A DNA stretch of 64,000 bases from CAXXOK01 sp964640955 (GCA_964640955.1 CAZXJI010000003.1:62001-126000); one strand, 5' to 3'; positions 1-8,840 are shown, counted from the stretch's first letter. The notes: a model not told the origin generated them from the letters alone. Numbers and translations are program-made.

Positions 1-688
1 CGTCCACCTCGTCCATGCGGACGTTGGCGGTCACGCAGCCGTTCATCAGCACGGTGCCGCAGTCGCAGTACTTTTTCACCTCGCCCAAACGGTGGGAAAT
101 AAAGACGATGCAGATGCCCTGCTCTTTCAGCCTGCCCAGGGTGCGGAACAGCCGCGCCGTATCCTCGTTGGTCAGGGCCGCCGTGGGCTCGTCCAGAATC
201 AGGATGCTGGGGTGCAGCGAGATGGCCTTGGCGATCTCGATCAGCTGCTGCTTGGCCAGCGGAAAAACCTCGACGTTCTGATCCACGTCAATGTTGTCTA
301 TGCCCAGATCGCGCAGGTATTTGACGGCAAGCTCGCTCATCCGGCGGTTGTTGAGCTTGACGCCGTTGACAAGCTCGCGGCCCAGGAAGATGTTCTCGGC
401 CACCGTAAGGTTGTTGAGCAGGCTCAGTTCCTGGTACACGATGCCGATGCCCAGCTTCGCGCTGTCCGCGGGGCAGGTGATCCTGACCTCCTTGCCGTGC
501 ATGAAAATTTGCCCCTCGTCGGCCGTATAGTTGCCGTTGAGGATCTTCATCAGGGTGGACTTGCCCGCGCCGTTCTGGCCGATGATCGAATGGATCTCCC
601 CGGCGTAAAGGCTGAGGCTCACGTTGCTGAGCGCCTGCACGCCGGTGAAACGTTTGGAGATGCCGCGCATCTCAAGCACCAGACCCAT
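1..688 (-). CDS. Sugar ABC transporter ATP-binding protein (Mgl/Rbs type), N-terminal part
   Basis: Cytoplasmic ATPase of a monosaccharide ABC importer; 229 codons are present and the frame runs off the left edge, so the second nucleotide-binding half expected in this roughly 500-residue family lies outside. Visible motifs are Walker A GQNGAGKST (residues 37-45), Q-loop YQEL (85-88), the LAKQQLIEIAKA C-loop region typical of the MglA/RbsA family, Walker B ILILDEPTAAL and switch ISHRL. The ATG at 688 follows an AGGAGG-type site. It lies 81 bases downstream of a ribose-type binding-protein gene on the same strand, so the permease is probably just beyond the window. Confidence 0.93.
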   Translation of the reverse strand, partial: MGLVLEMRGISKRFTGVQALSNVSLSLYAGEIHSIIGQNGAGKSTLMKILNGNYTADEGQIFMHGKEVRITCPADSAKLGIGIVYQELSLLNNLTVAENIFLGRELVNGVKLNNRRMSELAVKYLRDLGIDNIDVDQNVEVFPLAKQQLIEIAKAISLHPSILILDEPTAALTNEDTARLFRTLGRLKEQGICIVFISHRLGEVKKYCDCGTVLMNGCVTANVRMDEVD

Positions 689-720
689 ACCGTTTCCTCC
701 TCGTGTGCGTTTTTCCGCAG

Positions 721-763
721 GCGGGGACGGAAGCGCGGGTCGGCCCGCGCCCCCGTCCCCCGC
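721..763 (-). promoter_or_regulatory. Intercistronic hairpin between binding protein and ATPase
   Basis: A strong stem-loop: outer arms 721-730 and 753-763 pair with one bulged base, and inside them a perfect 7-bp stem (733-739 with 744-750) closes on a 4-base loop. There is no T-run after it in the minus direction, so it is more likely an mRNA-stabilising or partial-termination element than a full terminator. It would let the binding protein be expressed above the ATPase. Confidence 0.6.
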
Positions 764-769
764 GGCCGT

Positions 770-1801
770 TTATTTGGCCAGGTAGGAATTGATGATATCG
801 GTCAGGGATTCGTCAAACGGGAAGGTGTCGATGCTGTTTTCCATGTCGTTGGCCATCTGCAGCATCGCGGCCGCGTTGTCCTTGGTAACGATGATGCCGG
901 GCAGGATGTAATCGCCCTGGGTGGCAAAATCGTAAGCGCCGGTCATCACCTCGTAGGGGATGAGCACCTTGTAGTAGCCGGTGTACTGGGAGGCCAGCAT
1001 GTAGGTGCAGTCCATGTCCCCGTCGATGATCGCCTGAATGGCGTCGGAAGCGCCGTCGATGGAGCAGATCAGGATCTGGTCGGCGCGGCCGTCGTTGATG
1101 ATCACCTGCGCGGCGGGGTAGGTAACGCCGTCGGACAGGCCGTAGAGCAGGTTGATTTCGTCGCCGTAGGTGGTCAGGTAGTTTTCCATGATGGTCACGG
1201 CCTGCGTGCCGTCCCAGTTGGTGGCTTCCTGCGCGAGGATGGTCACGCCGTTCTCGTTCATGACTTCGGCAAAGCCGCCGGTACGACCTTCGTTGAGGCC
1301 CTGGCCGAGGTTGCCCGTAAGCATGACGACTTTCTTGTCGGTCAACTCGCCGCCCTGCGCCTTGAGCAGCTCGACGGCGTACTCGCCGACCTCGCGGGAC
1401 ATGGCCCACTCGTCAAACCCGATGGTTCCCTCGCTCATGCCCGGCTCGGACCAGCTGTGCTGCACCACGACTTTCACGCCTTTTTCCTTGGCTTTTTCAA
1501 AGGCGTTGGCAAACGCGGTCACGTCCAGGGTGTTGATGGAGATGATGTCGCACTTGTCCAGGAACTGCTCGAAGACTTCCACCTGGTGGGCCACGTCGTC
1601 GTCGCCGGAACCGACGAGGAGTTCGAAGCCGTACTTCGCGGCGGCCGCCTTCGCGCCCTCGACTTCGCCGAGGTGGAAGGGATGGGTAAGGTTCTGCTGG
1701 ATCAGGCCGACGACGACCTGACCGTCGGCGTTTTCCGCCACCGCGCCGAACGCGACCAGGCAGAGCATAAGGGACAGGAGGATCGCAACGGTTTTCTTCA
1801 T
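770..1801 (-). CDS. Ribose-type sugar ABC transporter substrate-binding protein
   Basis: Extracytoplasmic binding protein of 343 residues. The N-terminus is a Sec signal peptide (MKKTVAILL then a hydrophobic core ending near AVA-EN, about residue 22) without a clear lipobox cysteine. The mature part resembles the periplasmic-binding-protein class 4 fold (RbsB type): VVVGLIQQNLTHPFHLGEVEG opening strand and LLYGLSDGVTYPAAQVI in the second half. It is followed by a strong hairpin and then the ATPase gene, and preceded by cyclase and KDPG aldolase genes, suggesting a sugar, sugar acid or lactone as ligand. The exact ligand cannot be read from the sequence. Confidence 0.9.
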   Translation of the reverse strand: MKKTVAILLSLMLCLVAFGAVAENADGQVVVGLIQQNLTHPFHLGEVEGAKAAAAKYGFELLVGSGDDDVAHQVEVFEQFLDKCDIISINTLDVTAFANAFEKAKEKGVKVVVQHSWSEPGMSEGTIGFDEWAMSREVGEYAVELLKAQGGELTDKKVVMLTGNLGQGLNEGRTGGFAEVMNENGVTILAQEATNWDGTQAVTIMENYLTTYGDEINLLYGLSDGVTYPAAQVIINDGRADQILICSIDGASDAIQAIIDGDMDCTYMLASQYTGYYKVLIPYEVMTGAYDFATQGDYILPGIIVTKDNAAAMLQMANDMENSIDTFPFDESLTDIINSYLAK

Positions 1802-1847
1802 AAGTTTACCCCTTTCATATTGTTATGCGGCGAACGCTGCCGCATAG

Positions 1848-2522
1848 TTACGAGTCGTATTCGGCCCAGATCACGCACGGGCCGCTGTTCATGCCTTCGA
1901 AAAGCCAGGGCGACACGGTCATGCGCGCGATGCCGTCGAGCCTTTCGGAAAGCTTCATCTCCTCGACGATGATGAACCGGTCCGTTTTCGCGGCGGAGAA
2001 AAACGCGTGATGCGCGCTCATCGTTTCGTCCAGATGGGCGATGCAGGCGATGGAAGGCACGTCAACCCCGATCATCCTCAGGCGGGGCATCCGGGAATGG
2101 ACGTATTCCGCGCTTTCCGCGCAAAAGCCGGGGCAATGGGCGGAAAAGCGCGCCGGTTCGGATCGCCGCCGGCCTTCCACGCCGAAGCGCACAAGAAGCG
2201 CCTCGGCGTCGGAGCCCTTCTCCAAAAAGGGCTTCAGGTGTTCCGCCGTCACGACGGTGTCGTCCGCAAGGCCCTCCAGGCGAATGACGGCCACGCGGGT
2301 GTACACCAGGTCCTGCGGTGTAAAATCGCAGATGCTGCCGCCGTCCTCAAAAACGTGGCCGGACGTATCCAGGTGCGTGCCCGTGTGGTTGTACACCTGC
2401 AAAAACATGACGTTGGCGCCCGTCTCGCGGATGGACATGAACTCGGTCAGTTTCGGTTCCGGTATCGCCGGGGGCCGCGGCGCGGTCCGGCTCATGGGGT
2501 AGGAAAGCCAGCGCAGTTCCAT
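1848..2522 (-). CDS. Cyclase family protein (KynB-like metal-dependent hydrolase)
   Basis: A 224-residue protein of the cyclase family, which includes kynurenine formamidase and various lactone or amide hydrolases. The metal-binding signature HxGTHxDxxxH is visible as NHTGTHLDTSGH in the first quarter, and a later ...GVDVPSIACIAHLDETMSAHHAFF stretch fits the family's C-terminal metal region. There is no signal peptide. It lies between the KDPG aldolase and the sugar-binding protein on one strand with short gaps. I infer a lactone-opening or acid-sugar step, but the family is functionally broad and no substrate can be assigned. Confidence 0.82.
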   Translation of the reverse strand: MELRWLSYPMSRTAPRPPAIPEPKLTEFMSIRETGANVMFLQVYNHTGTHLDTSGHVFEDGGSICDFTPQDLVYTRVAVIRLEGLADDTVVTAEHLKPFLEKGSDAEALLVRFGVEGRRRSEPARFSAHCPGFCAESAEYVHSRMPRLRMIGVDVPSIACIAHLDETMSAHHAFFSAAKTDRFIIVEEMKLSERLDGIARMTVSPWLFEGMNSGPCVIWAEYDS

Positions 2523-2546
2523 TCGGCATTCTCCTTTCCGCCCGCG

Positions 2547-3224
2547 TCACGGGATATCCGGCAGGTCCTTCTTCGCTTCGCGTACGATCTCCACGAATCT
2601 GGCGACCTGTCTGGTAATACAGCCGACGCCTTCCTGTTGAATCATCTCGAAATTCATGAAGGTTCTGGCGCCGGAAACCGCGCACGCGCCGCACCGGATG
2701 AACTCGGCGGCGTTGTTCTCGTTGATGCCGCCGGAGGGGATCAGGTTGACCTCCGGGAAGACCATCTTCAGATTGGTCATATACTTGGGGCCGCCCAGCG
2801 CGCCCGGAAAAATCTTGACGGCGGTAACGCCCCTGCGCATGGCGTTGAACACCTCGGTGGCGGTAAACGCGCCGCAGAGCACGGGGGTCTGGTAGCGACC
2901 GGCCAGGTCGATTACGTCGTCCACGACGCAGGGGTTGACGATGATGTCCGCGCCGTGCAGAATTACCTCCCGGGCGGAGCAGACGTCCAGCACGGTGCCC
3001 ACGGCCACGTGCATCCGGCCCTTGAAATGCGTGGATACCGCCTCGACCGCCTCCAGCACGCCCGGCGTCGTCATGGTGATCTCCAGGCAGCGCGCGCCGC
3101 CGTCGTACATCGCCTGGGCGTATTTCACCCAGTCCTCCTTCTGGTGGAGCTTGATGCAAGGCAGCACGCCGGTCGTTTTGAGCTCCGTCAGCACCTGTTC
3201 TTTCAGCGTCAAATCGCTTCTCAT
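2547..3224 (-). CDS. Bifunctional KDPG / 4-hydroxy-2-oxoglutarate aldolase
   Basis: Class I aldolase of 225 residues, the usual size, cleaving 2-keto-3-deoxy-6-phosphogluconate to pyruvate and glyceraldehyde 3-phosphate. Family features: GVLPCIKLHQKEDW near the start, CLEITMTTPG, AVGTVLDVCSAREVILHGADIIVNP, and VKIFPGALGGPKYMTNLKMVFPEV containing the Schiff-base lysine (VKIFP), then PSGGINENNAAEFIRCGA. It is the first gene of the minus-strand operon behind a good promoter (3281-3309). It could serve the hexuronate route suggested by the TRAP/UxuB module at 40364-45117, or a 6-carbon acid imported by its own operon. Confidence 0.92.
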   Translation of the reverse strand: MRSDLTLKEQVLTELKTTGVLPCIKLHQKEDWVKYAQAMYDGGARCLEITMTTPGVLEAVEAVSTHFKGRMHVAVGTVLDVCSAREVILHGADIIVNPCVVDDVIDLAGRYQTPVLCGAFTATEVFNAMRRGVTAVKIFPGALGGPKYMTNLKMVFPEVNLIPSGGINENNAAEFIRCGACAVSGARTFMNFEMIQQEGVGCITRQVARFVEIVREAKKDLPDIP

Positions 3225-3252
3225 CGCAAAAGCACTCCTATATTTTGTTAGA

Positions 3253-3271
3253 CTGCTAAGGTGTCCTACAG
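3253..3271. promoter_or_regulatory. Candidate operator at the KDPG-aldolase transcription start
   Basis: An imperfect inverted repeat, CTGCTAAGG-TGT-CCTACAG, lies immediately downstream of the minus-strand -10 box, overlapping the expected start of transcription. The position suits a repressor such as a GntR/FadR-type regulator, but no such gene is in the window. Confidence 0.4.
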
Positions 3272-3280
3272 CTTGACATC

Positions 3281-3309
3281 ATAATAGACGATCTGTTTTG
3301 AAATGTCAA
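3281..3309 (-). promoter_or_regulatory. Sigma-A promoter of the KDPG aldolase operon
   Basis: Read on the minus strand: TTGACA (3309-3304), 17-base spacer, TATTAT (3286-3281), about 57 bases upstream of the aldolase start. Confidence 0.75.
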
Positions 3310-3393
3310 TAGATATTCCATCTTTTTTTGCGAATTTCCGCGGCGGCGGCTTTCCGGCGCTGCATATGGGCTTTCGGCCGCGGTTCCGGCCTC

Positions 3394-3421
3394 TTGACAA
3401 ACCCCGTTTTTGTCCGATAAT
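3394..3421 (+). promoter_or_regulatory. Sigma-A promoter for the transducer-like gene and ABC exporters
   Basis: TTGACA (3394-3399), 16-base spacer, GATAAT (3416-3421). It lies about 40 bases upstream of the ATG at 3462. Confidence 0.6.
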
Positions 3422-3461
3422 CAAAGGCGTGGATGCGGGACGCCCGAAAGGAGAATAGCCT

Positions 3462-3836
3462 ATGGAAGCGACGGGGAAGCGTAAGTGGTATATCTGCGAT
3501 TGTTTTTGGCCGCCTTATCCGGCGGCCGGCCGGTTTGTCAGCCACGAGGGCGTTTGCGTGCTGAATACGGGCGACGCGGACGCGCACGTTCACCTGACGC
3601 TGTTCTTTCAGGACCGGGAGCCGATGGACCGTTTTCACGCGGTATGCCCGGCCCGACGAGCCAATCATATTCGTATGGACAAGATTCTGGACGACGGGGG
3701 TCGCCCCGTGCCGCAGGGCACGCCCTACTCCACCATGGTGGAAAGCGACGTGCCGGTGGTGGTGCAGTACACGCGGCTGGACGCCACGCAGGCCAACGAG
3801 GCGCTGATGACGACGATCGCCTACCCGCTCGACTGA
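3462..3836 (+). CDS. Sensory rhodopsin transducer family protein (ASRT-like)
   Basis: A 124-residue soluble protein resembling the Anabaena sensory rhodopsin transducer family, a small all-beta tetrameric protein. Recognisable features are the WYICDCFWPP start, EGVCVLNTGDADAHVHLTLFFQDREPM, and the RANHIRMDKILDDGG and VPVVVQYTRLDATQ segments; length matches the family (about 120-135). Start chosen at 3462 after AAAGGAG. No rhodopsin gene is present here; many such genes in Bacteria stand without one and may bind a carbohydrate-like ligand or act as a cofactor for regulation. The next gene starts 42 bases later, so it is probably co-transcribed with the ABC exporter pair. Confidence 0.8.
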   Translation: MEATGKRKWYICDCFWPPYPAAGRFVSHEGVCVLNTGDADAHVHLTLFFQDREPMDRFHAVCPARRANHIRMDKILDDGGRPVPQGTPYSTMVESDVPVVVQYTRLDATQANEALMTTIAYPLD

Positions 3837-3878
3837 CGGCCCCGTTTCGCCTGGGCATTTTACAATTGGAGGTTTCCG

Positions 3879-5705
3879 ATGGCCGGCAAGACGAAAAACC
3901 TGATGCGCACCGGCATCTCCTTTATGGTGCAGGCAACGCGCATGCAGGAGCCGCTTTTGCTCCTTCTCCTGATCGCATGCGTGCTGTTTACGGTCCTTTC
4001 CTCGGTACTTGCGGTCGCCCTGCCCGCCGTCGCCGTCGGCATCGTCAGCGGTGAGGTGCGCAGCCATGCCGGGTTCATTTTCCTTTCGCTTTCCGCCGTC
4101 TTCGTGCTGCTGAGCGCCCTGAGCGGCGGCGCGCAGCAGGGGCGTGGAATGCGGCAGCTGTATCTTGCCAAAAGCATGCTTTACCGCGCCTTTTTGAAGC
4201 GCATGGACGTACCTTACGACTATGCGGAAAGCGCGCCCGGTCGTCAGGCCTATGAAAAAGTGCGTCAGATCTGCCGATGGGGAACGGACTTCCGCCTCCT
4301 TTTCGACGGGCTGATCGATCTATCCGTTTCGATCCTCACGTTTGTGCTTTACGCGGGCCTGCTCGGCGGGCTGAACGTCTGCTTCATGCTGTTGCTGACA
4401 GGCTTGTCGGTTGTCAATTACGTTATGCTGCGGCGAGTCGATCAGGCAAACGAGCTGCGACGGGAAGACCAGGCGGCCGAGTATCAGAAGTTCTTCTATC
4501 TCACCAACACGGCGCAGAACGCCGCCATCGGCAAGGACGTGCGGCTTTACGGCATGGCGTCCATGCTCGAGAGCCTGATGGACCGGAGCCTGGAGCGCAT
4601 TCGTTCGATCTCCGCGGCGTTTCAGCGGCAAGTCTCCCGGGCCGGCGTTGCGCAAGCCCTTACGGCGCTCGTCCGGGACGGTCTGGCGTACGGTTTTCTG
4701 ATCGATCGCGCGGTGCGCGGTGATCTTACGGTCACGGAGTTCGTTTTGTTTTTCGGCGTCGTCAGCCAGTTTTCCGGCTTTTCGACCCGCTTTGTGCAAA
4801 GCTACGCGACGCTGCGCACGGGCTGCACCGCCATGGCGGCGGTAAAGGCGTATTTTGAAATGCCGGGCGCGTCGAACGCGGCGGCCGGGGCGCAGGCGGA
4901 CCCGATCGCCGCCGGCGCCCGTTGCGGCGCGTCCGTCGAGCTGACCGACGTCCGTTTCTCCTACGACGGCCGGCATAACGTGATCGACGGCCTGAATCTG
5001 AAAATCGAGGCGGGTGAAAAAATCGCCCTTGTCGGCGTCAACGGCGCGGGAAAAACGACGCTGGTCAAGCTGCTTTGCGGGCTGTACCCTCTGAGCGCGG
5101 GAGAAATTCGCATACAGGGCGAGCCGCTCGACGCCATGGAGCACGGCGCGCTGTCCTCCAAGCTGGCCGTCCTTTTTCAGGAAGCGCTGATCCTGCCGTA
5201 TACCGTCGCCGAAAACGTATCGCTGAGCCCGCTTGAAAACACCGACGAGGCGCGCGTGGCCGAATGCCTCGACCGGGTTAACCTGCTTTCCGATATCCTG
5301 AAGCATCCCGGGGGCCTGCGCGCGCAGATGACGAAAGCCGTCGATGCGGACGGAATCGAACTGTCCGGCGGGCAGCGGCAAAAGCTGCTGATGGCGAGGG
5401 TCCTCTACCGGCAGGCCGCGTCGGTCGTGATTCTCGACGAGCCGACCGCCTCGCTGGACCCGCTTGCCGAGAGCGAGGTGTACGAGCAGTTCCATCGGCT
5501 CTTCAAGGATCAAACGTGCATTTTCATCTCACACCGGTTGGCCGGTACGCAGTTCCTGGACCGGATACTCGTGCTCGAACAGGGCCGCATTATCGAAACG
5601 GGTACCCATCAGGCGCTCCTGAAAAAGGGCGGCCGCTATGCGCAGCTTTTTGCGCTGCAAAGCAGGTATTACCGGGAGGAACCATGCGATGAACCGGCGG
5701 AATAA
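3879..5705 (+). CDS. ABC exporter half-transporter, subunit 1
   Basis: A 608-residue membrane protein with an N-terminal transmembrane domain (about residues 20-310) and a C-terminal nucleotide-binding domain. Motifs: Walker A GVNGAGKTT (about 387-395), Q-loop LFQEAL, canonical C-loop LSGGQRQK, Walker B VVILDEPTASLD and ISHRL. This is the exporter (type IV) architecture, usually acting as a dimer. The following gene is another half-transporter overlapping it by 17 bases, so a heterodimer is likely. Substrate unknown; the C-loop is normal in this subunit. Confidence 0.9.
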   Translation: MAGKTKNLMRTGISFMVQATRMQEPLLLLLLIACVLFTVLSSVLAVALPAVAVGIVSGEVRSHAGFIFLSLSAVFVLLSALSGGAQQGRGMRQLYLAKSMLYRAFLKRMDVPYDYAESAPGRQAYEKVRQICRWGTDFRLLFDGLIDLSVSILTFVLYAGLLGGLNVCFMLLLTGLSVVNYVMLRRVDQANELRREDQAAEYQKFFYLTNTAQNAAIGKDVRLYGMASMLESLMDRSLERIRSISAAFQRQVSRAGVAQALTALVRDGLAYGFLIDRAVRGDLTVTEFVLFFGVVSQFSGFSTRFVQSYATLRTGCTAMAAVKAYFEMPGASNAAAGAQADPIAAGARCGASVELTDVRFSYDGRHNVIDGLNLKIEAGEKIALVGVNGAGKTTLVKLLCGLYPLSAGEIRIQGEPLDAMEHGALSSKLAVLFQEALILPYTVAENVSLSPLENTDEARVAECLDRVNLLSDILKHPGGLRAQMTKAVDADGIELSGGQRQKLLMARVLYRQAASVVILDEPTASLDPLAESEVYEQFHRLFKDQTCIFISHRLAGTQFLDRILVLEQGRIIETGTHQALLKKGGRYAQLFALQSRYYREEPCDEPAE

Positions 5706-7518
5706 GCAAAGCGCCGCGTTCCGTGCGGTGGCCCTGTTATGGTCGATGGACAGGCAGTTTGTTTTGTCCGCGCTGCTTTCAAGCAGTCTGGGCGTATGCG
5801 CGCTGTACGTTCCCGTGTTCGTGCTGGCGCGCGTATTGGACGGCGTCGCCGCCGGACAGGCCTTCGGCACCGTATTGCAAACGGCGCTGGCGGGGACGGC
5901 GCTCCTCTTTCTTGCGCGGGTCGGAAAAACCCTGGCGGATCAATCGGGAAGCGTACGGTCGCAGGCGATCGCACAGCGCTTCGAAACCCTCGCGTCGCGC
6001 AAAACCCTGCATATGCCCTATGCAATGCTCGAATCCCCGCAGACCCGCGGCATGCGCGCGCAAATCCAGTCGGATCGAAGCTGGGGAAGCGGCTTTTTCG
6101 GCATTCTTTCGAAATTGCAGGATATCACCTACAATTTCACGGGGATGCTGGTATCCGTCGCCGTCGTTCTTCCGCTTTTTCAAACGGTTTTTGTCGGGAG
6201 CGGCGCATGGCGCCTCACATTGGCGGCGTCGGCCGTATTCGTTTCCGCCGCGTCCGCCCTTTTCTTCAGCGCCTGGTACGGCAGACGCGAGCTGAGCGCC
6301 ATGCGGGCCCTGACCGACATGGAGAAAAGCAGCCGCTTCCAGGCCATGAGCGAAGGAGGCTTCGCGATCGGATACCAAAGCATCAAGGATATCCTCCTGT
6401 ACGGCGCCGGACGCCTGATCGGGCCGTCGCTGCAGGCGGAGCTGAACGACCTGCGCGGGCGCACGCGGAAGCTGTCCGGGCTTAACGCCCTTGGCGGCGG
6501 GGTTAAAGGCGCGTCGGCCGGGCTGCTGCTGTGCATTTCCTATGCCTTCGTGATGCTCTGCGCGCCGGCGGGGCAGATCACCGTCGGGCTTACGACCCAG
6601 TATGCGCAGGCCCTCTATATCTTCACGAGCTTTATGTCAACTTTCATACAGACGTGCGCCGAATGCTCAAACGATGCAAAGCGGCTGGTCAGCACCATGG
6701 CGTACCTGGATATGGAAAGCGCCGGTCCCGCGGACGGCAAGGCCCCGCCGCCCGGGGAGATTGCCTCGATCGTATTTGAGAACGTGTCCTTCCGCTATCC
6801 GGGCAGCGACCGGGAAGCGCTGCGACACGTGTCCCTTACGCTAAGCGCCGGGCGGCGGGCGGCGATCGTCGGCGTCAACGGCAGTGGCAAGACCACCCTC
6901 ATCAAGCTGCTCTGCCGGCTGTACGACCCGGACGAAGGGCGCATCCTGCTCAACGGCGTCGATATACGAACGTTTGAGATTCAGGCGTATCGGCAGCTGT
7001 TTTCCGTTGTTTTTCAGGACTTTTCGATTCTGTCCTTTCCCCTGGGCACAAATGTCTCCGCGCAGGAGCGCTGCGATGCGGCCCGCGCCGAAAGCGCATT
7101 GCGGCGATCCGGTTTCGGCGACCGGCTGGAGCGGATGCCCGACGGGCTGGAGACGATCCTGTACAGGGATTATTCGGACAGGGGCGTGGAAATCTCCGCC
7201 GGCGAAGCGCAGAAAATCGCCATTGCGCGCGCCATTTACAAGGACGCGCCGATCGTGATTCTCGACGAACCGACCGCCTCGCTGGACCCCGTTGCGGAAT
7301 ATGAGGTTTACACGAAATTCGATGATCTGATCGGCCACAAGAGCGCCGTGTACATTTCTCACCGTTTGTCCAGTTGTCGCTTCTGTACGGAACTTTTTGT
7401 CCTGGATCGCGGTGCCGTCGTACAGCGGGGCAGCCACGCGGAACTGCTCGCCGAAACGCACGGGCCATACGCGCTGCTCTGGTCCGCGCAGGCGCAGTAC
7501 TATCGGGAACGCAGCTGA
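5689..7518 (+). CDS. ABC exporter half-transporter, subunit 2
   Basis: A 609-residue half-transporter. The start is taken as ATG 5689 (MNRRNKQSAAF), eight bases after GGGAGGA, rather than an in-frame ATG 17 codons upstream that lies inside the preceding gene. Transmembrane domain about 20-330; Walker A GVNGSGKTTLIKLL, Q-loop VFQDFS, Walker B IVILDEPTASLD and ISHRL are intact, but the C-loop reads ISAGEAQK instead of LSGGQ. That asymmetry with subunit 1 suggests one degenerate and one canonical ATP site. The exported substrate is unknown; no obvious peptide precursor gene sits next to it. Confidence 0.9.
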   Translation: MNRRNKQSAAFRAVALLWSMDRQFVLSALLSSSLGVCALYVPVFVLARVLDGVAAGQAFGTVLQTALAGTALLFLARVGKTLADQSGSVRSQAIAQRFETLASRKTLHMPYAMLESPQTRGMRAQIQSDRSWGSGFFGILSKLQDITYNFTGMLVSVAVVLPLFQTVFVGSGAWRLTLAASAVFVSAASALFFSAWYGRRELSAMRALTDMEKSSRFQAMSEGGFAIGYQSIKDILLYGAGRLIGPSLQAELNDLRGRTRKLSGLNALGGGVKGASAGLLLCISYAFVMLCAPAGQITVGLTTQYAQALYIFTSFMSTFIQTCAECSNDAKRLVSTMAYLDMESAGPADGKAPPPGEIASIVFENVSFRYPGSDREALRHVSLTLSAGRRAAIVGVNGSGKTTLIKLLCRLYDPDEGRILLNGVDIRTFEIQAYRQLFSVVFQDFSILSFPLGTNVSAQERCDAARAESALRRSGFGDRLERMPDGLETILYRDYSDRGVEISAGEAQKIAIARAIYKDAPIVILDEPTASLDPVAEYEVYTKFDDLIGHKSAVYISHRLSSCRFCTELFVLDRGAVVQRGSHAELLAETHGPYALLWSAQAQYYRERS

Positions 7519-7535
7519 GGTTCGACGCGTCGGTT

Positions 7536-7584
7536 CAAAAATGAAAGCCGCTCCGCATGCGGCGGCGCGCATGCCTGAGCGGCT
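7536..7584 (-). terminator. Terminator of the acid-sugar operon
   Basis: An 8-bp stem, AGCCGCTC (7546-7553) with GAGCGGCT (7577-7584), encloses a second GCATGC/GCATGC pairing. In the minus direction it is followed by CTTTCATTTTTG. It sits between converging genes and closes the minus-strand operon that starts near 16826. Confidence 0.65.
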
Positions 7585-7653
7585 CCATAAGCCCTGTGAA
7601 TAGTCCGGTCGCCATCGGCGCAGCACAGGCGGCGCCTTCGGCCCCGGCCGTGT

Positions 7654-8826
7654 TCAGCGGTCGCAGGGCATGGTTTCGTCGCCTTCCGCGCCCTTGCACA
7701 CCGTGTCGCCGAGGATCCACGGCTCGTCCACGGTCACGTATTTAATCTGCTTGCGCGTGCCCCAGCTGTAGGCGCAGTGGATGGCGCCGTCCGCGCCCTG
7801 CGCCATGACCGGGTACTCGTAACGGCGGTTGTTGATGTCGTTCCACGGGCCAACGAAGCCCTCGCCGGGCTCCACCACGCGCCGCCACGGCCAGGTGAGG
7901 CCCCCGTCGCGGCTGATCGCCAGCGTCACGGGGCAGCGCTGGTTGGGCCATACGGTGCGGCTCGTGTCCCGGTTGAAGCTCACGTCGTTGTAAATCAGCC
8001 CGACGCTCCCGTCCCGGAAGCGGATGGCCGAAATGCTGCTGTTGTTGTTGCGAAGCGGCGTAGGGACGGGCGCCGACCACGTTTCGCCGTCGTCCGCCGA
8101 CTCCGAGCGGTAGATGGAATCGGCAAAGCGGCTCCTGAGCAGGCACACCAGCCGGCCCGGCGCGACCTCCACGACGTTGGCGTGCACACGCCCCGCGCTT
8201 TGGGGCATTTCCACGGTGCGCCAGCTTTTGCCCTGATCGTCGCTGAGCTGGAACACGGTCACGTCGCTGCCGTTGCGGGAGCGGTCGGGGAAGCAGATCC
8301 AGTTGCCGAAAATCCAGCGTCCGCTGGAAAGTACCTGTATCTTCTGGCGGCAAAACGAGCCTTCGCGCGTGAACATCGCAGTGGTCGGCCCCCAGGTGTA
8401 GCCGTTGTCCGTGGATTTCTTAACGCGAATCTCCGCCGTGTATTGGAGGTTGAAGTGCTCGGGCGTCTCCGGCGTGCGCGCGACCTGCGCCGTGTACATC
8501 AGCCATATCTCCCCGCCCGGCGCCAGAAAGAGGCTGGGGTTCTGCTCCGAGCGCGTGGGATCGTCGGAAACGATCCGCGGAACCGTCCACTGGCTTTCCC
8601 CGGCGTTGAGGCGGGCCAAAACGATGCTGATATCCGCGTTGCCCTCGTCGCTGCCCGCGAACCAGCAGCAGAGCAGATCGCCGTTGGGCAGCTCCAGCAG
8701 GTCCGCCGCATGGCAGCTGGCAAACGGGTTGGGAATCAACGCTTCCACGGTGCCGGTGCGGCCGTCGTAGTACAGCCGTCCGTCCCGCCCCAGGGCGGGC
8801 AGTTCGATCAGGGTTCGCATACGCAT
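7654..8826 (-). CDS. BNR-repeat sialidase-like protein
   Basis: A 390-residue six-bladed propeller protein of the sialidase superfamily (BNR_2 type). Four Asp-box motifs are visible: STDNGYTWG, SDDQGKSW, SADDGETW and SRDGGLTW. The opening LYYDGRTG...SCHAADLLELPNGDLLCCWFAGSDEG is typical of the subgroup. I do not see the RIP motif of classical exo-sialidases, and there is no signal peptide, so activity on sialic acid is doubtful and the site of action is cytoplasmic. It is the last gene of the ABC/acid-sugar operon, 14 bases after the permease, so it probably acts on the imported glycoside. Confidence 0.85.
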   Translation of the reverse strand: MRMRTLIELPALGRDGRLYYDGRTGTVEALIPNPFASCHAADLLELPNGDLLCCWFAGSDEGNADISIVLARLNAGESQWTVPRIVSDDPTRSEQNPSLFLAPGGEIWLMYTAQVARTPETPEHFNLQYTAEIRVKKSTDNGYTWGPTTAMFTREGSFCRQKIQVLSSGRWIFGNWICFPDRSRNGSDVTVFQLSDDQGKSWRTVEMPQSAGRVHANVVEVAPGRLVCLLRSRFADSIYRSESADDGETWSAPVPTPLRNNNSSISAIRFRDGSVGLIYNDVSFNRDTSRTVWPNQRCPVTLAISRDGGLTWPWRRVVEPGEGFVGPWNDINNRRYEYPVMAQGADGAIHCAYSWGTRKQIKYVTVDEPWILGDTVCKGAEGDETMPCDR

Positions 8827-8840
8827 GTCTCCTTCATACC

